NCBI GenBank assembly: GCA_025923195.1
Contig: JAICGJ010000011.1
Location: 1 to 64,000, forward strand
Direction of reading: 5' to 3'
Length of the DNA: 64,000 nucleotides
Source of the DNA: Chryseolinea sp.
Lineage (GTDB): Bacteria; Bacteroidota; Bacteroidia; Cytophagales; Cyclobacteriaceae
Positions within the stretch are counted from its first letter, which is position 1, and each line of letters starts with the position of its first letter. Positions 44,690 to 53,277 of the stretch are shown piece after piece. Both the position numbers and the translations under genes were made by a program. The notes beneath the pieces are model-generated. The model searched no databases. It was not told the DNA's origin and saw only the letters and a program-made list of their open reading frames with translations.

Positions 44690-45664
44690 ATGGAAACCAG
44701 GGAGCTTAAACAGAATATTAGATTAGGTATTTTCGTAATGACCGGTATCGCCCTATTCCTTATTTCTGTATTCTATATTGGCAGTGAAAGGAATGTATTC
44801 AATAAAACATTTACAGTGTCAGCAATCTTTAGGAATGTTGAGGGTCTGACAGAGGGAGATAATGTCTGGCTATCAGGCGTCAAGATTGGTACGGTGAAAA
44901 ATGTAACCATTATCTCGGAAGGTAAAGTGGTCGTTAGCCTTTCCTTAAAAGACAAACAGAACGACTTTATTAAAAAAGATGCCACTGCTTTTATTGGTTC
45001 TGATGGGCTTGTTGGGAATAAGATAGTTGTAGTACGGCCGGGCACGGCGCAGGAATCCATCCATGACAACGACACGATTAATTCCCTTTCCCCAACGGAT
45101 ACTCAGGATCTAATAAATATTGCCAAGGATGTTGGATCCAATACCAGGTCATTGACAGACGATTTGAAACTGATTACTGGTAAAATCAACAAGGGTCAGG
45201 GAATTGTGGGTGAACTTCTACACGAAGGAGCGTTGTCAAATGATTTGAGAGAGACTATAAATTCCCTGAGGTTGGCAAGCCAAAATACCAATCAGGCAAC
45301 AATTGACCTGAAGACTCTGGTCTCCGAAATAAGTGAAGGACAGGGTCTTGTTACGAAACTGATTAAAGACTCTAGTTACGCAGCTACCTTCAGCGATGCT
45401 TTGAAGAATGTTGCAGAAGCAGGTGTTAATGCAAAGGTGATGTCGGAGGATTTGAAGGAGGTCGTAGCAAAATTCAATGATGAAAACAACGCGATCGGCG
45501 TTCTGCTTGCCGATAGTACATTTGCCAGCAAATTAAGGACAACATTGAATAACGCGCAGTCTGCCTCTGCCAAACTCGATCAAAACATGGAAGCCATGCG
45601 ACACAATTTTTTGTTTCGCGGTTATTTCAAAAAACAAAAGAAAGCTCAGGAACAAAATAAATAA
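44690..45664 (+). CDS. mlaD: MCE/MlaD-family protein
   Basis: A 324-residue protein from the ATG at 44690; the TTG at 44684 is an alternative. One anchor helix (LGIFVMTGIALFLISVFYIG), then the MCE domain (VEGLTEGDNVWLSGVKIGTVKNVTII, ATAFIGSDGLVGNKIVVVRPG), then a long helical C-terminal part with repeats of the kind GQGIVGELLHEGAL and GQGLVTKLIKDSSYA. It forms a ring or tube in the periplasm for phospholipid passage. Separate MlaA, MlaB and MlaC genes are not in this window, as is usual in Bacteroidota. Confidence 0.93.
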   Translation: METRELKQNIRLGIFVMTGIALFLISVFYIGSERNVFNKTFTVSAIFRNVEGLTEGDNVWLSGVKIGTVKNVTIISEGKVVVSLSLKDKQNDFIKKDATAFIGSDGLVGNKIVVVRPGTAQESIHDNDTINSLSPTDTQDLINIAKDVGSNTRSLTDDLKLITGKINKGQGIVGELLHEGALSNDLRETINSLRLASQNTNQATIDLKTLVSEISEGQGLVTKLIKDSSYAATFSDALKNVAEAGVNAKVMSEDLKEVVAKFNDENNAIGVLLADSTFASKLRTTLNNAQSASAKLDQNMEAMRHNFLFRGYFKKQKKAQEQNK

Positions 45665-45666
45665 AC

Positions 45667-46389
45667 ATGGAGATACTCTCAGCGGAAGGATTAGTAAGCC
45701 TGCTCACTCTAACCTTTTTGGAAATTGTATTGGGAATTGACAACATAGTCTTTATCTCTATAGTAAGCGGTCGCCTTCCGCACACGCAGCAGAACAAAGC
45801 CAGGACCATAGGTATAATACTCGCTTTGGTTGTCCGCATCTTGTTGTTATTAGCTATTAACTGGATTATTGGATTGACAGCGACGATTTTTACAATAAAG
45901 GACTTTTCGCTAAGCTATCGCGACCTGATACTGATCGTGGGTGGCTTATTTCTCCTCGCTAAAAGCACTTCCGAAATGCATGCCAAGCTGGAAGGCCAGC
46001 ATGAAGAAAAGGAGATAAAAGTCACGACATTTCGCGCCGCGCTTATTCAAATTGTCTTACTGGACGTAGTATTTTCCCTTGATTCTATTTTAACTGCCGT
46101 TGGTCTTGTTGAGAACGTAGCGATTATCGTAATCGCAATTGTGATATCGCTCGGTGTCATGTTGATTTTTGCGCGGAAGATCAGCACATTCATCAATGCT
46201 CATCCTGCGATGAAAATCCTGGCAATTTCATTTTTACTTATGATCGGCATGGTGTTGGTGATTGAGGGGCTGCACGTACATGTGCCGAAGGGCTATATTT
46301 ACTTCTCTATGGCGTTCGCGTTGGGCGTAGAGATTTTAAATATGAAAATCAGAAAAAAGTCGGCTGTAGTCCCGGAGAAAAAGTTATAA
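45667..46389 (+). CDS. TerC-family integral membrane protein
   Basis: A 240-residue protein with about seven helices. The signatures LEIVLGIDNIVFISIVSGRLP and LLDVVFSLDSILTAVG, each with Asp in the membrane, define the TerC/Alx group, which export metal ions such as manganese or belong to tellurite resistance. The start is two bases after the mlaD stop, so it may be cotranscribed with the Mla genes. Its end overlaps the convergent protease gene by six bases. Confidence 0.92.
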   Translation: MEILSAEGLVSLLTLTFLEIVLGIDNIVFISIVSGRLPHTQQNKARTIGIILALVVRILLLLAINWIIGLTATIFTIKDFSLSYRDLILIVGGLFLLAKSTSEMHAKLEGQHEEKEIKVTTFRAALIQIVLLDVVFSLDSILTAVGLVENVAIIVIAIVISLGVMLIFARKISTFINAHPAMKILAISFLLMIGMVLVIEGLHVHVPKGYIYFSMAFALGVEILNMKIRKKSAVVPEKKL

Positions 46390-47295
46390 TATTTTTTTGA
46401 GGCCCGCATAAGCCTTGCAGTAATTCAGAACCACCCTATAGTCCTTCATGACATCCATACCTACGGAAGCATAATTGTGCCATGCAGAGTATGTAATGCC
46501 CGCCGGTATCGCAATGATTTCGAAAGTGTTCAGAACCACCTTGGTAGCGGCTGTCTTTAAACCAATGACGTCTCCGTTGAAACCTCTTCCCAGAACAGTG
46601 TGATTTTTTTCCTTTGGAAATTTCTTAAGATCAGAGGTTTTCACCAATAGCCCCAACGACGAACCAGTGTCAAGCATCAGGTCGCATGCCTGTCCATCAC
46701 TATCAGGCAGAAATACCTCAGAACTAACGATCGGCCGCGAGTCCTCGATGCGCAATAGAATTTTTTCGTACTCAGGAGAGAGTTGGGCGGTAGCCGCCGG
46801 TCTAAACGTTATCAATTGTTGCTGTGGATCAAGTTCAATTTCAAATTTTATAAAGATGTCGTACCCGATCACTCCGTGGACATTCGGATATGTAGAGAAA
46901 AGGTTTTGGTGGGGTACAATAACTACTGGTATTTTTTCGCCGATAACTGTGTTTATGGTTACCTTATTATTCAGGGATAGTTTCCCATTAATCGGATTGC
47001 CATTGCCAAGGCCTGAGAATTGAACGTTCTTGTCAGTTTGCACTTTCAAAAGCTTCTGAAATCTTTTTCCAAACAACACCAGGTTTCTGCATCCTGTATC
47101 GAGTATGAGGTTCACTCTCACTGAATCATTGATAATGACCGGTAATACAATAAGACTGTGTATGCTTTTAAATTTGAACGTCACTTCTGCAACATCGTCG
47201 GGAAGAAAAAATCCCGCCTTGATTTCGGCCGCCCGAATGTAAAAGCCAATGCATAGTAGAAGGATGCAAAGGTTGAACCGAAGGATCGTTGTCAT
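46384..47295 (-). CDS. Retropepsin-like aspartic protease with two DTG motifs
   Basis: A 303-residue secreted or envelope protein with signal peptide (FNLCILLLCIGFYIRAAE). Two Asp-Thr-Gly active-site loops stand in one chain, LILDTGCRNLVLFGK and LMLDTGSSLGLLVK, so it resembles a fused pair of retropepsin halves as in pepsin. GVIGYDIFIKFEIELDPQQQLITFRP is the common Bacteroidota companion motif. Proteolysis is expected, but no substrate is known. Monocistronic, convergent with TerC. Confidence 0.87.
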   Translation of the reverse strand: MTTILRFNLCILLLCIGFYIRAAEIKAGFFLPDDVAEVTFKFKSIHSLIVLPVIINDSVRVNLILDTGCRNLVLFGKRFQKLLKVQTDKNVQFSGLGNGNPINGKLSLNNKVTINTVIGEKIPVVIVPHQNLFSTYPNVHGVIGYDIFIKFEIELDPQQQLITFRPAATAQLSPEYEKILLRIEDSRPIVSSEVFLPDSDGQACDLMLDTGSSLGLLVKTSDLKKFPKEKNHTVLGRGFNGDVIGLKTAATKVVLNTFEIIAIPAGITYSAWHNYASVGMDVMKDYRVVLNYCKAYAGLKKIL

Positions 47296-47554
47296 GTAGC
47301 TCGCCTCTTGGACAGGAAAAGCTACATCGATGTTATATCTTAAATAACACGCTTTAAGGCTGATTTTTGTGCGCGTATAAAAGGGCCGTTGGGTTGCGCA
47401 ACATCAAGGTTACACTCAAACGGGGTAGACGGATCGGTAATTATAAAGTCTATTTATCCCTTGCATTGCGGTATTTTGCAGGATTAAGGTAAAAAGAATG
47501 TCCAAGAAGGGCTCTTGGACACTTTCGTGTTTCAGTTCCGACGTTTTGTGTACG
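47296..47554. other. Intergenic gap of 259 bases
   Basis: Nothing convincing. A short minus-strand frame at 47416-47613 runs into the subtilase gene and lacks a domain. GTCCAAGAAGGGCTCTTGGAC at about 47500-47520 forms a small hairpin. Confidence 0.4.
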
Positions 47555-49246
47555 TTATTTTTTCTGAGGCTGTTTTTGATAACTTTCCGCGAGCCGTACA
47601 GCTTCGTAAGCATTCACCATTCCACCTGTAATGCTTAACTGGCTGAAGGGAACCTCTTCACCACTCCCTGGCTGGTTAACCTTCAGCCCATCAAATTTCC
47701 GGGACGACTGGTTCAGGATATCTTTTACTTGCTCGGCGCTTAGGTCAGGATAGTAAGACCAAACCAAAGCGGCAATACCGCTTACGATCGGACATGCCAT
47801 GCTGGTGCCCTGGAGGCCTTCATATTCATTATTGGGGATTGATGAATAGATTTCGACTCCTGGCGCGAACAGGTCGACGCTTTTCTTGCCGTAGTTTGAA
47901 AATGAAGCTACCATGCTGCTGTCACTTTCCCACGACGAAGCGCCAATCTCCATCCATGTACGCATTGCCTTCTTATTCTTGTAAAATCGCGTAGGGAACT
48001 GTGAAGTACTGTCCAGATTCTCACCGTCATTACCTGAACCATGCATCAATATGACGCCCTTCTCTTCAGCATATTTTACCGCCTTGTCGACGGCTTCTTT
48101 TTGAGGTGAGTAATCCTTCCCAAAACTCATATTGATGATTTGAGCTCCGTTATCCACAGCATATATAATTCCGTTCGCTATGTCCTTATCGCGTTCGTCA
48201 CCGTTAGGTGGCACCACTCTTACCGCAATAATTTCAACGTTATCAGCAATTCCCTTTATACCGATGCCGTTCTTTCGGTTAGCCCCGATAATTCCAGCCA
48301 CGTGCGTACCGTGCTTTGCATCGCCACCTTTGACATCATTATTTCCATAGTTTTTTTCGTAGGGGTCGTTTACGTTATCACCAACAATGGTTCTAGAGTT
48401 GTATTCTGGGTTGTATCCGAACTCAACAGCATCCTTAAAATGCTCTACGCCTTCATTCAGTTGTGTCAGATAGACTCTCAGTTCTTCCAGGAACTCCGAG
48501 ACCAAAATGTCTCCTTCAACATTCTCCAATACTTTTAATAACGTTTCCTTCGCAAACCGTACAGTATCATTTGTTGTCGTGATCGCAGAGAGAGAGGATT
48601 TGGAAAGGGAATCAACTCCGTGTCTGGCACTAACGATGCTATCACAATAGCTCAGCGTCTGCAGTGCATTTGTGTACAGATCATATTGCTGGCTGAAAAG
48701 CTCGTATTGTTGTTTATTGCTCTCCACTTCCTTCTCAAATTCCGCCTTCACGATTTTCCACAATGCGTATTCTGCCTTATTCTTTTTCTTTATCTTCTTT
48801 TCATCTATCGAGTCGTACAACGGTTTAAGGCGCACATATTCACGTGTCAGCTCATACGTATCTTTGTTGACCGATCCGTCCTTTCCGCCAATAAAATTCC
48901 AGCCATGAATATCGTCGATATAACCGTTCTTGTCATCATCAAGTCCGTTTCCTTTGATCTCGTTCTCATTTGTCCATATGATCCCTTTTAGATCCTCGTG
49001 GTCAACGTCTATTCCTGAGTCAATGACCGCTACCCTAACTTTTTTAGACGGTTTTCCCTTCAGCAGCGTCTCATATGTTTTTTCCGTGCTCGTTCCCTGT
49101 AATTTTTCAGTTGCGGGGTCACGCAAGAACCAATCCCGGGCAATCCCGCTATCGAGTAGTTGAACTTCATTCGACTGTCCGAAGCCGGGTATGAAGCAGG
49201 TGGTCATTAAAAGTATAACGAACAACAACACTTTCTTATCTGTCAT
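47555..49246 (-). CDS. S8 family (subtilisin-like) secreted protease
   Basis: A 563-residue protease with signal peptide (VLLFVILLMTTCFIPGFGQS). The catalytic triad is complete: D76 in VAVIDSGIDVDHEDL, H315 in KHGTHVAGIIGANR and S482 in GTSMACPIVSGIAAL. An insert of about 190 residues between the Asp and His regions is helical and charged (KIKKKNKAEYALWKIVKAEFEKEVESNKQQYELF). No C-terminal type IX sorting domain is seen; the chain ends soon after the catalytic domain. Likely exported to periplasm or outside. Stands alone on the minus strand. Confidence 0.93.
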   Translation of the reverse strand: MTDKKVLLFVILLMTTCFIPGFGQSNEVQLLDSGIARDWFLRDPATEKLQGTSTEKTYETLLKGKPSKKVRVAVIDSGIDVDHEDLKGIIWTNENEIKGNGLDDDKNGYIDDIHGWNFIGGKDGSVNKDTYELTREYVRLKPLYDSIDEKKIKKKNKAEYALWKIVKAEFEKEVESNKQQYELFSQQYDLYTNALQTLSYCDSIVSARHGVDSLSKSSLSAITTTNDTVRFAKETLLKVLENVEGDILVSEFLEELRVYLTQLNEGVEHFKDAVEFGYNPEYNSRTIVGDNVNDPYEKNYGNNDVKGGDAKHGTHVAGIIGANRKNGIGIKGIADNVEIIAVRVVPPNGDERDKDIANGIIYAVDNGAQIINMSFGKDYSPQKEAVDKAVKYAEEKGVILMHGSGNDGENLDSTSQFPTRFYKNKKAMRTWMEIGASSWESDSSMVASFSNYGKKSVDLFAPGVEIYSSIPNNEYEGLQGTSMACPIVSGIAALVWSYYPDLSAEQVKDILNQSSRKFDGLKVNQPGSGEEVPFSQLSITGGMVNAYEAVRLAESYQKQPQKK

Positions 49247-49412
49247 AAATCACTGTTTTTCAATTACTACAATTAAATATAAGGGATTAGGTTAAGTTTA
49301 TAGATGTATTTATTCAAACGGCAAGCAGTCTAAAATCTTTCAAAACTCCCGGCGATATTACTTCCGTACCCAATGTGGAAAATAGTTATCAACACCACGG
49401 GTGGGTTTAGTC

Positions 49413-49420
49413 TACATTTG
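49413..49420 (+). promoter_or_regulatory. Bacteroidota -7 promoter octamer
   Basis: TACATTTG exactly fits TAnnTTTG, 20 bases before the ATG of the 37-codon frame at 49441. No clear -33 TTTG is seen, so it is only a half promoter. Confidence 0.35.
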
Positions 49421-49440
49421 TTAAACAACCACCCTTTAAA

Positions 49441-49554
49441 ATGTTTATTGTTTTCAGCACTTTAATATTGTTTTTTAGTTTGCTTTTCTGGTACGCCGAT
49501 CATCAAAATGACACCGAAACCCGGGGTTTTTGGAGGAAACAAAATAACGAGTAA
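49441..49554 (+). CDS. Possible 37-residue single-helix membrane peptide
   Basis: ATG at 49441 to TAA at 49552-49554. The product begins MFIVFSTLILFFSLLFWYAD and continues with a polar, charged end (HQNDTETRGFWRKQNNE). One membrane helix followed by a soluble tail is a common plan for genuine small proteins. A TAnnTTTG octamer stands at the right distance upstream. Too short to be sure without conservation data; it might affect the caspase gene behind it. Confidence 0.4.
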   Translation: MFIVFSTLILFFSLLFWYADHQNDTETRGFWRKQNNE

Positions 49555-49627
49555 CAAAATTCCGCGGTCGCGTGCCAAATCAGTGATTGATATATAAAAC
49601 GAATAGATCCTTTTGCTATCTACTTCT

Positions 49628-52600
49628 ATGCGCACGCTTAGCCAGACAGTTCATTTGTGCTTTCTGTATGTTCTTGCAACAACATATGCAAGCGCACAGG
49701 TGCCGAGAATTGTCGTCAATTCCCAGGGACACTCAGCCAAAATTCACAAAGTCCTGTTCACGCCTAATGGTCATCAAATAATTTCAGTTTCAGAGGATAA
49801 GACTATTCGTATCTGGAGCGCTGAGACCGGAGAGATGATAAAAAAATTTGAATCCCAGATCGGAGACGGTCCGGAAGGAATGTTTTATGCCGCTGCGCTT
49901 TCTCCTGATGGCAAGTTGCTGGCGGTTGCCGGCTACCAGGTAGCAGCAGAAGCAGAGAATTACATTATAATTATCGACCTCGAAAAGGGGATTCAGGTAA
50001 GTGTTGGAATCGGTCATTCCGATGTTATTAATACACTAAGTTTTAGCGGTTCAGGAAAGTTTCTGGCAAGTGGAAGTGCCGATAAGGTAGTCAAGATCTG
50101 GAAAGTTGAGTCTGCGCCTAAACTATCCGTTATTGCTTCAATTCCGATTCCTTCACCGGTTTCTTGCGTCGCCTTTAATAATGCGACACAAGACCTGGCC
50201 GTTGTACACGAGAGCAACGATATCTTAATATACGGACTCGCTGGTCTCGACAAGGCAATGACTAAGTTTACGCCGAGAGTATTTAAGAAGCATAAAGGTC
50301 ATGTGGATAAAGTTGTTTATGCACATGATGGTGCTTACCTGGCAAGCAGCAGTTACGAAAATGAGCTAATCCTATGGAAACCGGATGGAAGTGTGGTGAA
50401 GGAGTTTGAAAACCTCGTTAATCCTATAAATGCGATTGCATTTTCCGCTGATTCCAAAATTATGGTTGGCCTTGATGTACTTGGCAAGGGAACAAGTTGG
50501 GGTATTCCGCAGGGCAACAAATTCGCAGATTTTACGGGTCACGACAATACAGTTTTCAGTGCTTCCTTTGCTCCCTCGTTAAAAGGAAATTATATCGTGG
50601 CATCGGCAGGAGGCATTAACAATGAGATTATATTGTGGAATCCCATCAATGGCCTCGCCGTTAGAAAGATCAAGGGAAAGGGGAATGCGATCACGGATCT
50701 GGCTTTTGGAACTGGTATGGAACTGTTCATTGCCTTTGAACGATCCAAGGATATGAAGCCAACGTACAAAGCTAGCTTCGATTTTGAGTCGCTGATTCTG
50801 AACCGGAATCCCGGCAGCATAACCAGCCCAAAGGAGTTGAATAAGGGTGTTTCACTTACCGGCCCTAACACCCTCGACTTACCGAAAGGTAAGAAAATCC
50901 AGACGGACGAAAATCAGGATGGCCGCATCCTGGATTACCAGGCTCTCGCTGATGGAAGCGTAATCGTAGCGAGCGATTTTTCTTTGAAGATGTTCGACCG
51001 AAACGGATATTTAAGTAAGGAATTTATTGGTCACTATGGTGCGGTGAGATCGATAACGGTAAGCGCCGATGGAAGGTATCTAGCCTCCGGGGGCGAGGAC
51101 CAGTCTATCATTCTATGGAAATTGTCTGAGACGGGCTTTGCGCCCAGCCTGAGGCAGACTTTCGAAGGCGAAGACTGGGCAGCATTCTTCAGTTCGTTAC
51201 CTATCGATTCTCTCACTGAGGAACCAACCAAGAAAGCATGGTTGGACGTTATTTCTTTTTTAAGAAGTTCCGGCGACAAGACGTATAAGAATATCGAGGA
51301 GGTTTTCAGGACTCTGGGAGAGCAGGTAATTCCTTTTGCCACCCTCTTTCTTACCGAGGATGGCGAGTGGATCTGTTGGACTCCTCGCGGTTATTTTTCA
51401 TGCTCTTCTTTAGGAGGTCAGTATTTTGGGTGGCATATTAACAGAGGTATCCATAAGCTCGCCGACTTTTATTCCGCTGAACAATATTTTGAGATCTTAT
51501 ACCGGCCTAATGAAGTCAGTAATAGCTTCAAGCAGGGTAAACGCGTGGAGGACATTCTTCTGGAGTCTGGCGAACGCATCTTTGACCTTAGCAAACTACA
51601 TCGGCCGTCTGTGGGGTTCTTTGATATCACCGTAACCACTCGCGTCACAGACATCCTGAAGTATGATCAGGGAAAATATTTTACTCAGGCCCGCACCATT
51701 CCGCTGACGGTAGACTTCTATGACGGTGGTGGCGGCGTAAAGGAGGTTAACATTTATCAAAATGATAAACTTATCATCAGTGATAAAGATGTAAAGACGT
51801 CAGGCGAAGGCCAAAAGAGATCTAAAACCTATGCGGTTGAAATGGTCAACGAGACCAACGAATTCAAGGTTAAAGTGATGAACTTTCAAAAAATAGAATC
51901 CCGTTCTGATGAACTGGTGATAGAGTATACTGGCGAAGCCATTGCGACGTCAACGCTGCATATTTTGGCTGTCGGGATCAACGAGTATAAAAACTCTGCC
52001 TACAATCTGAACTATGCGCAGCCGGATGCCCTGTCTTTTGTCGAGAAAGTGAATGAAAGAAGCAAGGTCATCTTTAAGGGCGTAAATCGCGTCGAGATTT
52101 ATGATGAGGAGGCTACTAAGGAGAATATCATTTCAGGATTTAAGGCGATGATCGCCCGGGCTAAGCCTGAAGATGTCTTTATGTTTTATTATGCTGGTCA
52201 TGGTACCCTTGATGAAGAAAATCACGATGAGTATTACCTTGTTCCGACCGACATTACAAAACTTTATGGTGATCCGGCACAGCTACATGCACGGGGTATC
52301 TCTGCAACCGATATCAAAGGGTTTCTCACGCAAATAAAATCACAGAAGCAAATCATTTTGATGGATGCTTGTCATTCCGGTGGAGCAGTGAAATCATTCA
52401 GCACCCGTGGCGTTGCCACAGACGAAAAAGCTATGGTGCAATTGGCCCGTAGCTCAGGAGTTGTCATGATTGCCTCCAGCGGTACAAAGCAACTTGCAAC
52501 AGAATTTGAAGCTCTTAAACATGGTGTGTTTACCTACGCACTGTTGGAAGCTTTGGATGGTAAGGCTGACAACGGTGACCGGAAAATAACCGTGAATGAG

Positions 52601-52720
52601 TTGAAATTTTATATGGAAGAGCGCGTACCAGAACTCACCAAGCAGTACGGTGGCCAAGCGCAATACCCTACCGGATACATTACTGGGAACGATTTCCCCA
52701 TTTCTATCCTCGAAAAATAG
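49628..52720 (+). CDS. WD40 repeat-caspase (peptidase C14) protein
   Basis: A 1030-residue exported protein; the ATG at 49628 starts a signal peptide (VHLCFLYVLATTYASAQ), better than the TTG at 49613. About ten WD40 repeats fill residues 30-510 (for example GHSDVINTLSFSGSGKFLASGSADKVVKIW). A WTPRGYFSCSSLGGQYFGWHINRG segment and a beta-sandwich region follow, then a caspase domain at about 770-1025 with H858 in FYYAGHGT and C915 in LMDACHSGG. Both catalytic residues are present, so it should be an active metacaspase-like peptidase. The propeller is probably a protein-binding or sensing module. Confidence 0.93.
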   Translation: MRTLSQTVHLCFLYVLATTYASAQVPRIVVNSQGHSAKIHKVLFTPNGHQIISVSEDKTIRIWSAETGEMIKKFESQIGDGPEGMFYAAALSPDGKLLAVAGYQVAAEAENYIIIIDLEKGIQVSVGIGHSDVINTLSFSGSGKFLASGSADKVVKIWKVESAPKLSVIASIPIPSPVSCVAFNNATQDLAVVHESNDILIYGLAGLDKAMTKFTPRVFKKHKGHVDKVVYAHDGAYLASSSYENELILWKPDGSVVKEFENLVNPINAIAFSADSKIMVGLDVLGKGTSWGIPQGNKFADFTGHDNTVFSASFAPSLKGNYIVASAGGINNEIILWNPINGLAVRKIKGKGNAITDLAFGTGMELFIAFERSKDMKPTYKASFDFESLILNRNPGSITSPKELNKGVSLTGPNTLDLPKGKKIQTDENQDGRILDYQALADGSVIVASDFSLKMFDRNGYLSKEFIGHYGAVRSITVSADGRYLASGGEDQSIILWKLSETGFAPSLRQTFEGEDWAAFFSSLPIDSLTEEPTKKAWLDVISFLRSSGDKTYKNIEEVFRTLGEQVIPFATLFLTEDGEWICWTPRGYFSCSSLGGQYFGWHINRGIHKLADFYSAEQYFEILYRPNEVSNSFKQGKRVEDILLESGERIFDLSKLHRPSVGFFDITVTTRVTDILKYDQGKYFTQARTIPLTVDFYDGGGGVKEVNIYQNDKLIISDKDVKTSGEGQKRSKTYAVEMVNETNEFKVKVMNFQKIESRSDELVIEYTGEAIATSTLHILAVGINEYKNSAYNLNYAQPDALSFVEKVNERSKVIFKGVNRVEIYDEEATKENIISGFKAMIARAKPEDVFMFYYAGHGTLDEENHDEYYLVPTDITKLYGDPAQLHARGISATDIKGFLTQIKSQKQIILMDACHSGGAVKSFSTRGVATDEKAMVQLARSSGVVMIASSGTKQLATEFEALKHGVFTYALLEALDGKADNGDRKITVNELKFYMEERVPELTKQYGGQAQYPTGYITGNDFPISILEK

Positions 52721-52786
52721 ATCGGGTTAAAAACACTTAATTTTTGTCATGTATTAGAGTCTTGAAGGGCCCTTTTAGTGACATTA

Positions 52787-52802
52787 TGGCCTGATTTTTT
52801 TA
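52787..52802 (+). promoter_or_regulatory. Sigma-54-like element before the Hsp20-like gene
   Basis: TGGCCT-GATTT-TTTTA, 83 bases before the ATG at 52870. One base off TGGCA, with the GATTT spacer seen in two other copies. Moderate to weak. Confidence 0.3.
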
Positions 52803-52869
52803 GCATTTTTGCAACAGCAATTATTGGTATAGTCGTTGTCGGCAATTGTATAAAAAAGGAGAGATAAAC

Positions 52870-53244
52870 ATGGAAAATAGATTTGACATTCTGACTTCCG
52901 TGGATGTTTTGAATACATTGCACGGAGGTATCACCGAGCCTCAGGTTAAGTTAAGACAGCATGAGCAAGCCCGAGAAATACGCGTCAGGGTACCAAGCAT
53001 TGAACCGGAGTTGATTGAAGTAGAGATCAATAACAATATATTGTTTGTATATTATGCAGTGAATATCACTTCCGCAGGGAAGGACATACGGTTGCCCTAC
53101 ACAATATATAACCGTCAGCTGCCTTATTTTATTGAAATTAGTAAAATTAACTCTGCAGTGGAGGGTAATGAACTGGTAATAACATTGCCCTTTAACGCCC
53201 TCGCTAATGGCTATCATAAGAAGATCAACACCAGCGAGGATTAG
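52870..53244 (+). CDS. Divergent Hsp20/alpha-crystallin-like protein
   Basis: A 124-residue protein. The frame opens at 52846, but ATG at 52870 is preceded by AAGGAG eight bases away, one of the few clear ribosome-binding sites here. Residues 25-115 have the small heat-shock protein plan: QAREIRVRVPSIEPELIEVEINNNILFVYY as the early strands and FIEISKINSAVEGNELVITLPF near the end, in place of the usual A-x-x-x-n-GvL. The C-terminal IxI motif is not clear. A holdase-type chaperone is likely; identity with Hsp20 is by fold pattern. Confidence 0.7.
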   Translation: MENRFDILTSVDVLNTLHGGITEPQVKLRQHEQAREIRVRVPSIEPELIEVEINNNILFVYYAVNITSAGKDIRLPYTIYNRQLPYFIEISKINSAVEGNELVITLPFNALANGYHKKINTSED

Positions 53245-53253
53245 AAAAGAAAG

Positions 53254-53277
53254 AGCCCCTGGAAAGGGGCTTTTTTT
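53254..53277 (+). terminator. Strong hairpin terminator after the Hsp20-like gene
   Basis: AGCCCC and GGGGCT pair (53254-53271) around TGGAAA, followed by seven T. The stop codon of the convergent HNH gene overlaps its end. Confidence 0.93.

Larger units (their letters stand above)
49247..49627. other. Divergent promoter region of about 380 bases
   Basis: Between the subtilase and the WD40-caspase gene. It holds the short frame at 49441-49554 with a -7 element in front, and otherwise AT-rich sequence without hairpins. Confidence 0.4.

Noticed and set aside
48140-48991. Plus-strand frames opposite the subtilase gene
   Set aside because: Hydrophobic-looking only because they are antisense to a charged helical insert; the subtilase triad fixes the true strand.
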